Of a stretch of 64,000 nucleotides of DNA, positions 38,224-47,207 are shown piece by piece. The notes under the pieces were generated by a model. The model worked only from the letters and a program-made list of their open reading frames with translations. It searched no databases and had not been told where the DNA came from. This DNA comes from Vibrio nereis NBRC 15637 (GTDB lineage Bacteria; Pseudomonadota; Gammaproteobacteria; Enterobacterales; Vibrionaceae). The stretch covers positions 17,755 through 81,754 of the forward strand of contig NZ_BCUD01000015.1 of the NCBI RefSeq assembly GCF_001591105.1, written 5' to 3'. Every line of letters begins with the position of its first letter. The stretch's first letter is position 1. The position numbers were made by a program, and so were the translations under genes.

Positions 38224-38616
38224 ATCAGTATTCGTAAACTTGCTTTAAATATTGCTGGTAGCATAAGTTTGTGCCTGGGTTTTCTGGGCATATTTCTACC
38301 TATTCTTCCGACAACACCTTTTGTCCTTCTTGCTAGCGCCTGTTTCATGCGCAGCAGCCCCACCTTCCATCGTTGGCTTCACCAACACAAAACCTTTGGC
38401 CCTATTTTAGATAACTGGCATCGTCACGGTGCAGTGACCAGCAAGGTCAAGATACGCGGCGCGTTGTGTATGGTTGCGAGCTTCGCCTTTTCAATTTGGA
38501 TTGTGCCTCATTTTTGGTTAAAAATTGTGCTCGTGGTGATGCTAATAATCCTATTGAGCTGGTTTATTCGATTGCCTGTGATTGAGCGCCTTGCTGAGCA
38601 GCCAGAAAATCACTAA
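38224..38616 (+). CDS. DUF454/YbaN family inner-membrane protein with non-standard start
   Basis: A protein of about 130 residues matching the YbaN/DUF454 family: LGFLGIFLPILPTTPFVLLASACFMRSSP, FGPILDNWHRHGAV and a C-terminal pair of membrane segments. The frame is open back to the preceding stop at 38205 but has no ATG, GTG or TTG before residue 16. The family N-terminus (IRKLALNIAGSISLCLG) begins at ATC 38224 or ATT 38230, and GGAG lies seven bases before ATC. Starting at TTG 38269 would remove half of the first membrane segment. It is placed next to apt, as ybaN is in E. coli. Confidence 0.82.
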   Translation: MSIRKLALNIAGSISLCLGFLGIFLPILPTTPFVLLASACFMRSSPTFHRWLHQHKTFGPILDNWHRHGAVTSKVKIRGALCMVASFAFSIWIVPHFWLKIVLVVMLIILLSWFIRLPVIERLAEQPENH

Positions 38617-38789
38617 GATTGCCAAGAAGTGTGCCCACTAACCTGTGGGCGTTTGTATTTAAGGCACGGTGATTTTGAATCAGCAGTATGAGCCTGATTG
38701 AAAAGCGACATTGTGCAGATAACCAATGCTACAACTTTGAATGATGGGCACAGCGCCAGTTCAAAGGTAGCCTATCCAAGTAATGAATT

Positions 38790-39335
38790 ATGACAACTGA
38801 AACAATCTCACTGATCAAATCTAGCATCAACAGCATTCAGGATTACCCAAAGCCAGGTATTCTTTTCCGCGACGTGACCAGCTTGATGGAAAACGCAGAG
38901 GCTTACCAAGCAACCATCGGTCTTTTGCTATCGAAGTACAAAGACATGGGATTCACTAAAGTTGTGGGTACGGAAGCACGTGGTTTCTTGTTTGGTGCAC
39001 CACTAGCACTAGAGATGGGAGTTGGCTTTGTACCAGTGCGTAAGCCTGGCAAACTACCACGTAAAACCATCGCTCAAACATACGATCTAGAATATGGTAC
39101 AGATACACTAGAAATCCACGTTGATGCAATTTCGGAAGGTGACAAAGTTTTGGTTGTTGATGATCTTCTAGCGACTGGCGGCACGATTGAAGCGACAGCG
39201 AAATTGATTCGTGAGTTAGGTGGTGTTGTTGAACACGCAGCTTTTGTGATTAGCCTTCCTGAAATTGGTGGTGATAAGCGTCTTGAAGGCTTAGGTCTTA
39301 ACGTTTACAGCATCTGTGAGTTTGAAGGTCACTAA
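38790..39335 (+). CDS. apt: Adenine phosphoribosyltransferase
   Basis: A 181-residue enzyme that salvages adenine to AMP using PRPP. The PRPP-binding motif is [13 protein letters not shown], and other family signatures are [18 protein letters not shown] and [12 protein letters not shown]. Length matches E. coli Apt (183). It is followed 12 bases later by dnaX, the same order as in E. coli (apt-dnaX-ybaB-recR). The upstream gap (38617-38789) has a GCCCAC/GTGGGC hairpin without a long T-run. Confidence 0.97.
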   Translation: MTTETISLIKSSINSIQDYPKPGILFRDVTSLMENAEAYQATIGLLLSKYKDMGFTKVVGTEARGFLFGAPLALEMGVGFVPVRKPGKLPRKTIAQTYDLEYGTDTLEIHVDAISEGDKVLVVDDLLATGGTIEATAKLIRELGGVVEHAAFVISLPEIGGDKRLEGLGLNVYSICEFEGH

Positions 39336-39347
39336 TCGGTATTATTC

Positions 39348-41480
39348 ATGAGTTATCTTGCCTTAGCGCGAAAATGGCGTCCTACAAAATTCAGTGAAGT
39401 TGTAGGACAAAACCACGTATTAACAGCACTGGAAAACGCTTTAGCTCAAAATAGGCTTCATCACGCTTACCTATTTAGCGGTACGCGTGGTGTTGGTAAA
39501 ACCACCATTGGCCGATTGTTTGCTAAAGGACTCAATTGCGAAACGGGTATTACCGCGACGCCTTGTGGGCAGTGTGATACTTGTAAAGAAATCGACCAAG
39601 GTCGCTTTGTTGATTTATTAGAGATAGACGCAGCGTCTCGCACCAAGGTTGAAGATACTCGTGAACTGCTAGACAACGTGCAGTACAAACCGGCTCGCGG
39701 TCGCTTTAAAGTTTACCTTATTGACGAAGTTCACATGCTATCGCGTCACAGTTTTAACGCATTGCTTAAAACATTAGAAGAGCCGCCAGAGTATGTGAAG
39801 TTTCTGTTGGCGACGACGGATCCGCAAAAGCTTCCCGTTACGATTTTATCTCGTTGCCTGCAGTTTCATCTGAAGCCGATCAGTGTCGACACCATTCATG
39901 AGCAGCTTGACCATATTCTTGCTCAAGAAAGCGTGACATCAGAACCGCGCGCGCTAGGTATGATTGCGCACGCAGCGGATGGCAGTATGCGCGATGCGCT
40001 AAGTTTGGCCGACCAAGCGATCGCGTTAGGTAACGGCAGTGTGGGTACCGACAATGTCGCCCATATGCTGGGTACTCTCGATACTGACCAAGCGCTTCAC
40101 TTGCTAGAGGCAATCAGTTCTAAACAGTCTCAAGTTGCGCTAGATACGGTTGCTCAGTTGGCTCAAAATGGCGTGGAGTGGGATGGTTTGCTACAACAGC
40201 TCGCCACTCAGCTGCACCGCTTAGCGATGTATCAGGCTTTACCGTCCAGCTTGGATAAAGCTCAGCCAGATGCAGAGAAGATCGAGCTATTGAGCCGAGC
40301 ATTAACCCCGCAAGATGTTCAGCTTTATTATCATATTGCGCTGAAAGGTCGTCAGGATTTGCCATTGGCACCGTCTGAACGCATTGGCCTAGAGATGGTC
40401 GTTTTGCGCATGATCGCATTTAGACCAGCTTCTCAACCCACGGCAAACGTTATTTCAACTTCTGTGGCATCGGCACCGTCGCAACCAGCTGCACCAAGTA
40501 ATGCTGCTGCGCCACGCCAAGCTCCGGAGGCACAACCTGTCGCGGCACCACAGCCGTCAAGTCAGTCGCCGATGCAATCTCAGATGCAACCACCAAGCAG
40601 TGGCGACATGGCGCCTCCGCCAAGTTACGATTCAGAGCCACCACATTATGATGCACCACCTATGTATGGTGAGCCTCAGAGTGTGCCGCCAGCTCAACCA
40701 GAACCACAATCCCAGCCAGAAAGAGGTCAGGTTAGACAGGAGCAGCACGCTGAACCTAAGAGCTCATCGCCTATCAGTGGGCTTCGACATCAACTGCGCT
40801 CTCAGCGTAAAGGGTTAACGCCTAGTCAGAGTGGTGAGCCAAAAAAGGCTAAAGCGGCATCTGCAAAACCAGAATCTGTAATCGATCGTGTTGCACAAAA
40901 GCGCGGTGGTTCAGAGCAGGTGTCGCCGCTATCAACCCGTCAGTCGATGACGACACCTGAGCCGAAAAAAGACGAGCCGTATCAGTGGAAGCCGACTTTA
41001 CCGCAGGTTGAGCAAAAAAATGACGAGCTAACGCCAACACAGCTCAAAAAAGCGTTAGAGCATGAAAAAACGCCGGAAATGACGCAAAAGCTGGTGGAAG
41101 AGTCTCGTGCTAAAAATCAATGGGCAGAATTGATCAGCCAACTTTCGACGGCAAAACTCACAGAGCAGCTTGCGCTTAACTCTCATTTTGAGAAAAATGG
41201 CTCATCTATTTCACTTACATTGAGGCCAGAGCAATCGCACCTCAATACGGATAAAGCGCAAAGTGAACTTCTGCAAGCCATTAATGAAATCATGGGTGAA
41301 GAGTGCCACTTAAGCGTTGAAATTGGCGAAAGTGGTGAAACGCCACTAGAGCTGAGAGATAAGCTCTATCAAGGTAAGCTACAACAAGCGTTTACCAGCC
41401 TTGAAAACGACAAAAACGTACAGTTTATCGAGACGCGATTTGCAGCGCAGCTCGATAAAGATAGTGTAAGACCGATTTAA
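39348..41480 (+). CDS. dnaX: DNA polymerase III subunits tau/gamma
   Basis: A 710-residue clamp-loader protein. The AAA+ domain holds Walker A GTRGVGKTTIGR, a four-Cys zinc module (CETGITATPCGQCDTC), Walker B LIDEVHML and the sensor motif TTDPQKLP. Residues about 365-560 are a Pro/Gln/Ala-rich linker, and the C-terminal domain V (about 570-710) binds the alpha polymerase. An A AAA AAG slippery heptamer at 40841-40847, with an immediate -1 frame stop, would give a gamma form of 501 residues. Tau is longer than that of E. coli (643) because of the linker. Confidence 0.97.
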   Translation: MSYLALARKWRPTKFSEVVGQNHVLTALENALAQNRLHHAYLFSGTRGVGKTTIGRLFAKGLNCETGITATPCGQCDTCKEIDQGRFVDLLEIDAASRTKVEDTRELLDNVQYKPARGRFKVYLIDEVHMLSRHSFNALLKTLEEPPEYVKFLLATTDPQKLPVTILSRCLQFHLKPISVDTIHEQLDHILAQESVTSEPRALGMIAHAADGSMRDALSLADQAIALGNGSVGTDNVAHMLGTLDTDQALHLLEAISSKQSQVALDTVAQLAQNGVEWDGLLQQLATQLHRLAMYQALPSSLDKAQPDAEKIELLSRALTPQDVQLYYHIALKGRQDLPLAPSERIGLEMVVLRMIAFRPASQPTANVISTSVASAPSQPAAPSNAAAPRQAPEAQPVAAPQPSSQSPMQSQMQPPSSGDMAPPPSYDSEPPHYDAPPMYGEPQSVPPAQPEPQSQPERGQVRQEQHAEPKSSSPISGLRHQLRSQRKGLTPSQSGEPKKAKAASAKPESVIDRVAQKRGGSEQVSPLSTRQSMTTPEPKKDEPYQWKPTLPQVEQKNDELTPTQLKKALEHEKTPEMTQKLVEESRAKNQWAELISQLSTAKLTEQLALNSHFEKNGSSISLTLRPEQSHLNTDKAQSELLQAINEIMGEECHLSVEIGESGETPLELRDKLYQGKLQQAFTSLENDKNVQFIETRFAAQLDKDSVRPI
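40841..40847 (+). promoter_or_regulatory. Programmed -1 frameshift site in dnaX
   Basis: The heptamer A AAA AAG occurs in the correct register (codons CCA AAA AAG, the last being codon 500). Slippage by -1 reads GGC then TAA, ending translation one residue later. This is the same heptamer and layout as E. coli dnaX, where it makes gamma. A GGTGAG sequence just upstream is a possible but closer than usual Shine-Dalgarno stimulator. A strong downstream stem-loop is not obvious. Confidence 0.82.
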
Positions 41481-41589
41481 CTTTTGGGGTTGAAAGCCTT
41501 ATCGCTTAGCCCCATTTAATATTCCAATGACAAGCTAAATATCTAAGCCATACTAAAAGGGCTAGGTATTCACAACCAGAGAGAAGAAC

Positions 41590-41919
41590 ATGTTTGGTAA
41601 AGGCGGAATGGGCAACCTAATGAAGCAAGCCCAGCAAATGCAAGAGCGCATGCAAAAGCTTCAAGAAGAAATCGCGAATATGGAAGTAACAGGCGAGTCT
41701 GGTGCTGGCCTAGTGAAAGTGACGATTACTGGTAGCCACAGCGTGCGTCGTGTCAACATCGATGAAAGTCTGATGGAAGACGACAAAGAAATGCTTGAAG
41801 ACCTTATTGCTGCAGCATTCAACGACGCTGCACGCCGTGTTGAAGAAACTCAAAAAGAGAAAATGGATGGCGTTACTGGCGGTATGCAACTACCACCAGG
41901 CATGAAAATGCCATTCTAA
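41590..41919 (+). CDS. ybaB: Nucleoid-associated protein YbaB/EbfC
   Basis: A 109-residue DNA-binding protein, typically a dimer. The conserved N-terminus [29 protein letters not shown] and the core [16 protein letters not shown] are clear. AGAGAGAAG precedes the ATG. Encoded between dnaX and recR as in E. coli. Functions as a broad nucleoid protein; no catalytic residues. Confidence 0.97.
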   Translation: MFGKGGMGNLMKQAQQMQERMQKLQEEIANMEVTGESGAGLVKVTITGSHSVRRVNIDESLMEDDKEMLEDLIAAAFNDAARRVEETQKEKMDGVTGGMQLPPGMKMPF

Positions 41920-41935
41920 TCAGCAAGGGTAATTA

Positions 41936-42538
41936 ATGCGCACCAGTCACATGCTGGAGCAATTGATGGAGGCCTTACGTTGTCTGCCTGGGGTTGGCCC
42001 CAAGTCGGCTCAGCGTATGGCCTTTCATTTGTTACAGCGAGATAGAAAGGGCGGCCTGCAACTTGCGGATGCTCTCAGTCAGGCAATGACCGAAATTGGT
42101 CATTGTACAGAATGTCGTACTTTTACTGAGGAAGAAGTCTGCCATATTTGTACCAATCCGAAACGTCAGGAAAATGGTCAAGTTTGTGTGGTAGAAAGCC
42201 CTGCGGATATTGCTGCAGTAGAGGCGACCGGTCAATTTTCGGGTCGTTACTTTGTTCTGATGGGACACTTGTCGCCGTTAGACGGCATTGGTCCGAGTGA
42301 TATTGGATTAGATGTGTTGGATTACCGTCTACGCCGTGGTGATGTGCAGGAAGTGATTCTGGCGACGAACCCGACAGTAGAGGGTGAAGCAACGGCTCAC
42401 TATATTGCGGAGCTGTGCAAAGAGCACCAGGTCTCAGCCAGCCGAATTGCTCATGGTGTGCCTGTCGGTGGAGAGCTAGAGCTGGTGGATGGCACAACGC
42501 TGTCGCACTCGTTACTAGGTCGCCATAAACTGACTTAA
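41936..42538 (+). CDS. recR: Recombination protein RecR
   Basis: A 200-residue component of the RecFOR pathway that loads RecA onto gapped DNA. It has the helix-hairpin-helix [20 protein letters not shown], the four-Cys zinc finger ([16 protein letters not shown]), and the Toprim domain with [24 protein letters not shown] and [13 protein letters not shown]. Seventeen bases after ybaB. Followed by an intrinsic terminator. Confidence 0.97.
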   Translation: MRTSHMLEQLMEALRCLPGVGPKSAQRMAFHLLQRDRKGGLQLADALSQAMTEIGHCTECRTFTEEEVCHICTNPKRQENGQVCVVESPADIAAVEATGQFSGRYFVLMGHLSPLDGIGPSDIGLDVLDYRLRRGDVQEVILATNPTVEGEATAHYIAELCKEHQVSASRIAHGVPVGGELELVDGTTLSHSLLGRHKLT

Positions 42539-42561
42539 GCTTAACCATATTGTGATTTGAT

Positions 42562-42588
42562 AAAGCCGTGTCGATACACGGCTTTTTT
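42562..42588 (+). terminator. Intrinsic terminator of dnaX-ybaB-recR
   Basis: AAAGCCGTGT and ACACGGCTTT form a 10-bp stem with a CGAT loop, followed by a T-run, 24 bases after the recR stop. Confidence 0.94.
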
Positions 42589-42632
42589 GAGGGTGTTTGG
42601 TTAGGCTAGGCTGATGTCTATCTCAAACCTAA

Positions 42633-43640
42633 TTAGAACCTAAAGCCAACCCCAGCAGAAATAAACAAATTCTCACTGTCATAGAAAGTGATGTCTGAAT
42701 CAGACTCTGAATAGCCCGCCATAACGTTGAGCATCGATCCCGGCCAAGAGAATAATCCCATATAGTTATACACGGCAAACAGGCCCAGGTTGTCGCTGTC
42801 TCTTTTCTTATTAAAAACAGGGTTTATCGCGTCATATTCGGTTTCGGATATGCGTAACGTCGCTGTGAGCGAGTGGCGCTGAATACTACCGGACACCGCC
42901 AATTGAATCGCTCGATGTTGGTGGCTTTGTGCTTCACCATCGGCATCCCTAAGTGTGTACTGTACACCAGGGGTTAGGCGTAAGTTGGCTGAGATGGGTA
43001 TCGAGAGATCGAGGGTCGCTCTTTGATAAACGCTATCACGCTTAAGAAGTGAGCGTTTATAATTGCTTAATGGCAAGCTGATCCCTATTTCGTCATTTTC
43101 AACCTCACTGTTTGCGATCGCGTATGACATAGAGACGGGGATAGGCAGGCCAAAATCTAATGCCACTCTTCCGCCCATGATGGTTTGATCACTGGTTTCG
43201 CGTTCAGAGCCGATCAAGTAGGGGTCTTGCCAGGTTTCGTCCATGCTCGGGACATTACCGAAAAAAGCCACGGTTATTGTATTGTCTGCATAAAGTCGGC
43301 GGATCACCCCCACCTCGGCTTGAAATTGTGCCTCTGCGATTTGATCGCGGCTGTTACCAACAAATATGGCAGTGTCGCCAAACGAGTATTGAAGACGACC
43401 TAAAAGCATAGGGGCGGCACTGGTGTAGCTTTTCCCATTATTATTGAGATCCGATGTAATCGCGTTATCGTCTGAGGTATTGAACTGCGATGTACCATCT
43501 ACCAAACCTAGGTTAATGCCCACAGCGCCGCTAAGTCCTGGTTTAAGATCATTCTTGCCAGGCTGAGCAAGGCTAGGTGTGCTCGCTATTAAGGATAGCG
43601 CCGATACCGATAATGCGGCTACCCACGGAGTTAACTTCAT
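42633..43640 (-). CDS. DUF2860 outer-membrane protein
   Basis: A 335-residue protein with a signal peptide (MKLTPWVAALSVSALSLIASTPSLA, cleaved before QPGKND) and a pattern of alternating beta strands ending in Phe (GVGFRF), as in outer-membrane barrels. The N-terminus LKPGLSGAVGINLGLVDGTSQFNTSD matches the DUF2860 family of vibrios. No function is established. It lies 57 bases downstream of a two-component kinase on the same strand, so it may be a target of that system or simply co-transcribed. Confidence 0.85.
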   Translation of the reverse strand: MKLTPWVAALSVSALSLIASTPSLAQPGKNDLKPGLSGAVGINLGLVDGTSQFNTSDDNAITSDLNNNGKSYTSAAPMLLGRLQYSFGDTAIFVGNSRDQIAEAQFQAEVGVIRRLYADNTITVAFFGNVPSMDETWQDPYLIGSERETSDQTIMGGRVALDFGLPIPVSMSYAIANSEVENDEIGISLPLSNYKRSLLKRDSVYQRATLDLSIPISANLRLTPGVQYTLRDADGEAQSHQHRAIQLAVSGSIQRHSLTATLRISETEYDAINPVFNKKRDSDNLGLFAVYNYMGLFSWPGSMLNVMAGYSESDSDITFYDSENLFISAGVGFRF

Positions 43641-43697
43641 TCCTATCTCCTTGTGAATTGAAAATTATGGCTTCCATGCAAGTTAGCAGTGGTAGAT

Positions 43698-45350
43698 CTA
43701 TAAGTCCTTGTCTGTTTTGAGACGATTTGTGTCACTGTCGGTCACATTGCTGCGTTGTGTCTGCTTAACGCGTACAGGCCAACAGAGTACAAACTTGGCC
43801 CCGCCCAGCTGAGAGTGTTCTACGGTGACTTTCCCATCATGCCAAAGTGCGATCTGCTTAACTATCGCAAGCCCCAGCCCATAACCTTTATCGCTGGAAC
43901 GTTCTTGATTGTCGAGTTGAATAAAGGGCTCAAAAACCTTGTCTCGCATGGTTTTATCAATCCCTATACCATCATCTTCAACGATAACGGCCAGGTTGTT
44001 ATCAATACGTGTAAAAGTGATTTGGATGGTGTGTTTGGCAAACCGAGCCGCGTTAGAAAGTAAATTGTTAATTGCGCGAATCAACCCCCGCTCATCAATC
44101 AGAATATCTAGATTTAACAACTCATCTTCGCATCGGAAGTTGACGTTAAAGTGGTAGTGCTCTAGCTGAAAGTCTTCGAGCTCTCTTGCAAGTCGCTGAC
44201 CAAACTTAACCACTGAAAAGTGGCTGACATCAGCGACTCGGTTATAACGGGATAATAGTAACGTTTGATTTATAAGTTGGTCGAGGCTGTCTAAACTGCT
44301 GATAGCCGTTCGGCGGTACTTATTTTTTTGAGCCTCAGACACAGTCTCATCTTCTAACATTTCCAGAGCGAAACGAAGCCGATAGAGTGGTGTGCGTAAA
44401 TCATGCGCTACCGCACGTGTTAGCTCCCTTTGGCTGGCAATGAGTTGTTCAATGTTATTGGCCATCTGATTGAAGGAATCACTCAATTGTGACACCACGG
44501 AGAGCGATGACGTTTTGGCCCTGCGAGTAAGGACACCACGACCAAAGGCATTCGCTGTGCGTGCCAATCCTTTTAAATCCCGCCATAGCGGGTAGACCCA
44601 CAAGATCAGTGTTGCAGAAACTAAGCCAAATAGCGCTGCAGCGGCATAGGTAATCAGCTTCATCTTCACGGTTCGTGACCCTTCGTCGGCCACTAAAATC
44701 CAATGCTCGTTATCCACTTGAGTGAGTAATTGAATGGTGGAACGATCGGCAAGTGTATGAGATGCAATGAAGTCATCCGTTGCTTCCAATTTCTCAAGCA
44801 ATATGTCAGGAACGTTTGGTTTTTCGACCAGCTTAATGGTAATGGGCAGATCGCTGTGGTTTAACGCTAGGCGCTCACCCCATTGCTCTTTGGGGTGTTT
44901 TAAAAGATCTTGCTTCGCAAGGTAGAGCGCGCCTTTTGCTTGATTGGCGACAACGCTTTCTTCTGACTCTTGCAGGGCGTAGTAAATAACGTGTTGTGAG
45001 CGGCCGACTCGTTTTAGCAATGCCATTGGAGAGTCAAACTCAAATGCGATATTGCCTTGCCTGAGCTCATTGATGATGTCAGGTTGGGACTGAAAGTCTT
45101 GCAGAGTTTTGAGCTTTAGCGGGTTATAAAAAAACTGGTTGTGTTGCTTTATCGTTTCTTGCCACTGTTCGGGAGGTTGAGCAAGGAGCTGTTCTTCCAA
45201 TAAATTGACGGACGTAGAATAAATTGGTTTAAAGAAGCGTTCGCTCATCGATTTAGACAAGGCTTGTAAGGGGTTAAGGTCTGTGGGTATGACAAGGAGT
45301 ATCAGAGGCGTAAATACAGCGAACCAAAGAATGGCAAATGAGCGCAGCAT
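43698..45350 (-). CDS. RstB-like sensor histidine kinase with duplicated sensor region
   Basis: A 550-residue inner-membrane kinase. Membrane segments are at residues 3-22 and about 235-253. HAMP follows (LWRDLKGLARTANAFGRGVL), and the H-box is VAHDLRTPLYRLR with phospho-His316. The ATPase has NLLSNAARFAKH (N), VEDDGIGID (G1) and GYGLGLAIV (G2). It resembles E. coli RstB (433 residues) but has about 117 more residues. The periplasmic part contains two RstB-like modules: residues 50-130 and 143-223, each with an LL...P..QW motif. The response regulator is encoded nine bases upstream. The ligand is unknown. Confidence 0.9.
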   Translation of the reverse strand: MLRSFAILWFAVFTPLILLVIPTDLNPLQALSKSMSERFFKPIYSTSVNLLEEQLLAQPPEQWQETIKQHNQFFYNPLKLKTLQDFQSQPDIINELRQGNIAFEFDSPMALLKRVGRSQHVIYYALQESEESVVANQAKGALYLAKQDLLKHPKEQWGERLALNHSDLPITIKLVEKPNVPDILLEKLEATDDFIASHTLADRSTIQLLTQVDNEHWILVADEGSRTVKMKLITYAAAALFGLVSATLILWVYPLWRDLKGLARTANAFGRGVLTRRAKTSSLSVVSQLSDSFNQMANNIEQLIASQRELTRAVAHDLRTPLYRLRFALEMLEDETVSEAQKNKYRRTAISSLDSLDQLINQTLLLSRYNRVADVSHFSVVKFGQRLARELEDFQLEHYHFNVNFRCEDELLNLDILIDERGLIRAINNLLSNAARFAKHTIQITFTRIDNNLAVIVEDDGIGIDKTMRDKVFEPFIQLDNQERSSDKGYGLGLAIVKQIALWHDGKVTVEHSQLGGAKFVLCWPVRVKQTQRSNVTDSDTNRLKTDKDL

Positions 45351-45359
45351 AGCAACTCC

Positions 45360-46070
45360 TTAGTCTGAGATAGAGCAAAGCTGATAGCCTTGCCCACGCA
45401 CGGTTTTAATCAGTTTAGGTTCGTTTGGATCATCATTAAGCCTTCGGCGAAGTCGTGACACTCTTCTATCAATTGAACGATCCAGTCCATCATATTCAAA
45501 CCCGCGAATGCTTTGTGCGATGTCATCGCGTGACACGACTTTCCCCACGTGGCAGGCAAGTAGATGAAGAAGTTCGAACTCCGCGGTTGTTAGCTTGATA
45601 GACTGGTTGCTTCGCGTTACTTGGCGAAGCTGAGTATCGATGGTTAACGAACCGATGGTGATGTGATGAATGGGCTTATCAGTTTGGGTTTGCAGCCGTT
45701 CTTGTCGCCTTAAAAGCGCTCGTATGCGTGATAAAAGCAATCTGGGCTGAACTTGCTTTACGACGTAATCATCGGCACCAAGCTCTAATCCCATGACTTG
45801 GTCGATGTCATCATCGAGAGCCGTTTGCATCAGAATCATGCCGTGGTAGTCCTGACGAACTTCGCGGCAAACATCCATGCCGCTTTGGCCTGGCAGCATA
45901 ACATCTAGGATAACGAGATCGGGTTGCTGGTTTAATATGGCCTCTACAGCAGACACCCCATCAAAGACAGTAGAAACCTTAAAGTCATAAGTTTCTAGAA
46001 AATCGCTGATCAGCTCTGCTAGCTCGCGGTCATCCTCGACCAACATTATGTGCGGTTGCGCGGTATCCAT
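45360..46070 (-). CDS. RstA-like OmpR-family response regulator
   Basis: A 236-residue regulator with receiver domain (MLVEDDRELAELI; phospho-Asp in LVILDVMLPGQSGMD) and a winged-helix DNA-binding domain (TTAEFELLHLLACHVGKVVSRDDI, RGFEYDGLDRSIDRRVSRLRRRL, IKTVRGQGYQL). The YDGLDRSxD motif is typical of RstA. The usual KP after the phospho-signalling Lys is replaced by KQ, which also occurs in RstA-type proteins (KT). It is first in an operon with the kinase. Confidence 0.92.
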   Translation of the reverse strand: MDTAQPHIMLVEDDRELAELISDFLETYDFKVSTVFDGVSAVEAILNQQPDLVILDVMLPGQSGMDVCREVRQDYHGMILMQTALDDDIDQVMGLELGADDYVVKQVQPRLLLSRIRALLRRQERLQTQTDKPIHHITIGSLTIDTQLRQVTRSNQSIKLTTAEFELLHLLACHVGKVVSRDDIAQSIRGFEYDGLDRSIDRRVSRLRRRLNDDPNEPKLIKTVRGQGYQLCSISD

Positions 46071-46184
46071 AGCTCTCCATAGCCTCGCTTGTAATGGAGG
46101 AACTATAGCGAATAAATCGCGCTATCTCTGTGACCGTTTGTGACTATTTGGCTAAAATTGCGGCACAACTTGATTCTGGGAAGA

Positions 46185-46433
46185 TTAGGTAAGTTGTTCT
46201 AGTTCGGTGATATTTTCTAGTGCTTGCTGATTTGTGGAACCACATACTACTGGGCAAGGCTTAAAATCGTGACAGACCTTTGGCCTTTCTGGTTTGCCAA
46301 AAAGTTTGCAAAGGTTGTCTTCGTTCAGTTGAATACAACGGACGCCCGCAGGTTTACCTTTTGGCATACCCGGAATAGGAGAAGAGATACTTGGTGCAAT
46401 ACAGCATGCGCCACAGCCTAAACGACAATCCAT
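46185..46433 (-). CDS. YkgJ-family cysteine-cluster protein
   Basis: An 82-residue protein of the YkgJ (UPF0153) family. The N-terminus MDCRLGCGACCIAPSIS and a second set of cysteines (RCIQLNEDNLCKLFG, PKVCHDFKPCPVVCG) form a likely metal (zinc or iron-sulfur) site. ATG at 46433 is chosen because the family begins at MxCRxGCGACC, with GAGG upstream; a longer frame from 46502 lacks support. Function is unknown. It is divergent from another member of the same superfamily. Confidence 0.9.
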   Translation of the reverse strand: MDCRLGCGACCIAPSISSPIPGMPKGKPAGVRCIQLNEDNLCKLFGKPERPKVCHDFKPCPVVCGSTNQQALENITELEQLT

Positions 46434-46568
46434 GAAAACAACCTCGTGAAAAATGAAGGGCGCGATAGTAGCAGAAATCTTATTGGCTATCAGCACAAAC
46501 ATTGCCCTTGAACTTTTTTCGTCACAGCGGTATAAATCGCACCCCTGTCCGATAACGAAGTAAGATCT

Positions 46569-47009
46569 ATGAGCGCGCCATTTTGGGAAAGTAAGAAACT
46601 AGAGCAGATGAATGAACAAGAGTGGGAATCTCTTTGTGACGGCTGTGGAAAGTGCTGCTTGCATAAGCTTATGGATGAAGACACGGACGAAATCTACTAC
46701 ACCAATGTGGCTTGCAGTTGGTTAAACAGCAAAACTTGCTCGTGTAAAGATTACCCAAACCGTTTTACTTCCGGTGAGGAGTGCACCAAGCTAACCCGTG
46801 AAGATATCGATGATTTTACTTGGCTGCCCCATACCTGCGCTTACCGTTTGCTGGCCGAACATCAGCCTCTACCTGAATGGCACCCTTTAATTACAGGGTC
46901 GAAATCGGCCATGCATGCCGCAGGTGAGAGTGTGCGTAATAAAGTGGTGTATGAAATTGATGTGGTTGATTGGGAAGACCATATTTTAAACCATCCTAAC
47001 AGAGCGTAG
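46569..47009 (+). CDS. ycgN: YcgN (UPF0260) cysteine-cluster protein
   Basis: A 146-residue protein of the YcgN family, related to YkgJ. Conserved features are [30 protein letters not shown] at the N-terminus, [18 protein letters not shown] and [22 protein letters not shown]. Eight or so cysteines suggest a metal cluster; the biochemical role is not known. It starts 135 bases from the divergent YkgJ-like gene. A strong terminator follows. Confidence 0.92.
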   Translation: MSAPFWESKKLEQMNEQEWESLCDGCGKCCLHKLMDEDTDEIYYTNVACSWLNSKTCSCKDYPNRFTSGEECTKLTREDIDDFTWLPHTCAYRLLAEHQPLPEWHPLITGSKSAMHAAGESVRNKVVYEIDVVDWEDHILNHPNRA

Positions 47010-47067
47010 CCTTTTCAAGGGTTTATCGAAAAGCTCTCCCAAAAAATAAGTACTCATTCCTAAATCT

Positions 47068-47103
47068 ATCGCCACGTTTCTCTGAACGTGGCGATTTTTT
47101 TAT
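47068..47103 (+). terminator. Intrinsic terminator of ycgN
   Basis: ATCGCCACGTT and AACGTGGCGAT pair perfectly over 11 bp around TCTCTG, followed by eight T. Confidence 0.95.
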
Positions 47104-47207
47104 AAACATTTCCTTTCCATAAATTAGCCGAATCTAGCAAGATGCTGGTGTACACTTAACGCTATCTATATAACAAACAAAAACTTGGGTTTCTTTTCGG
47201 GGTCGTT

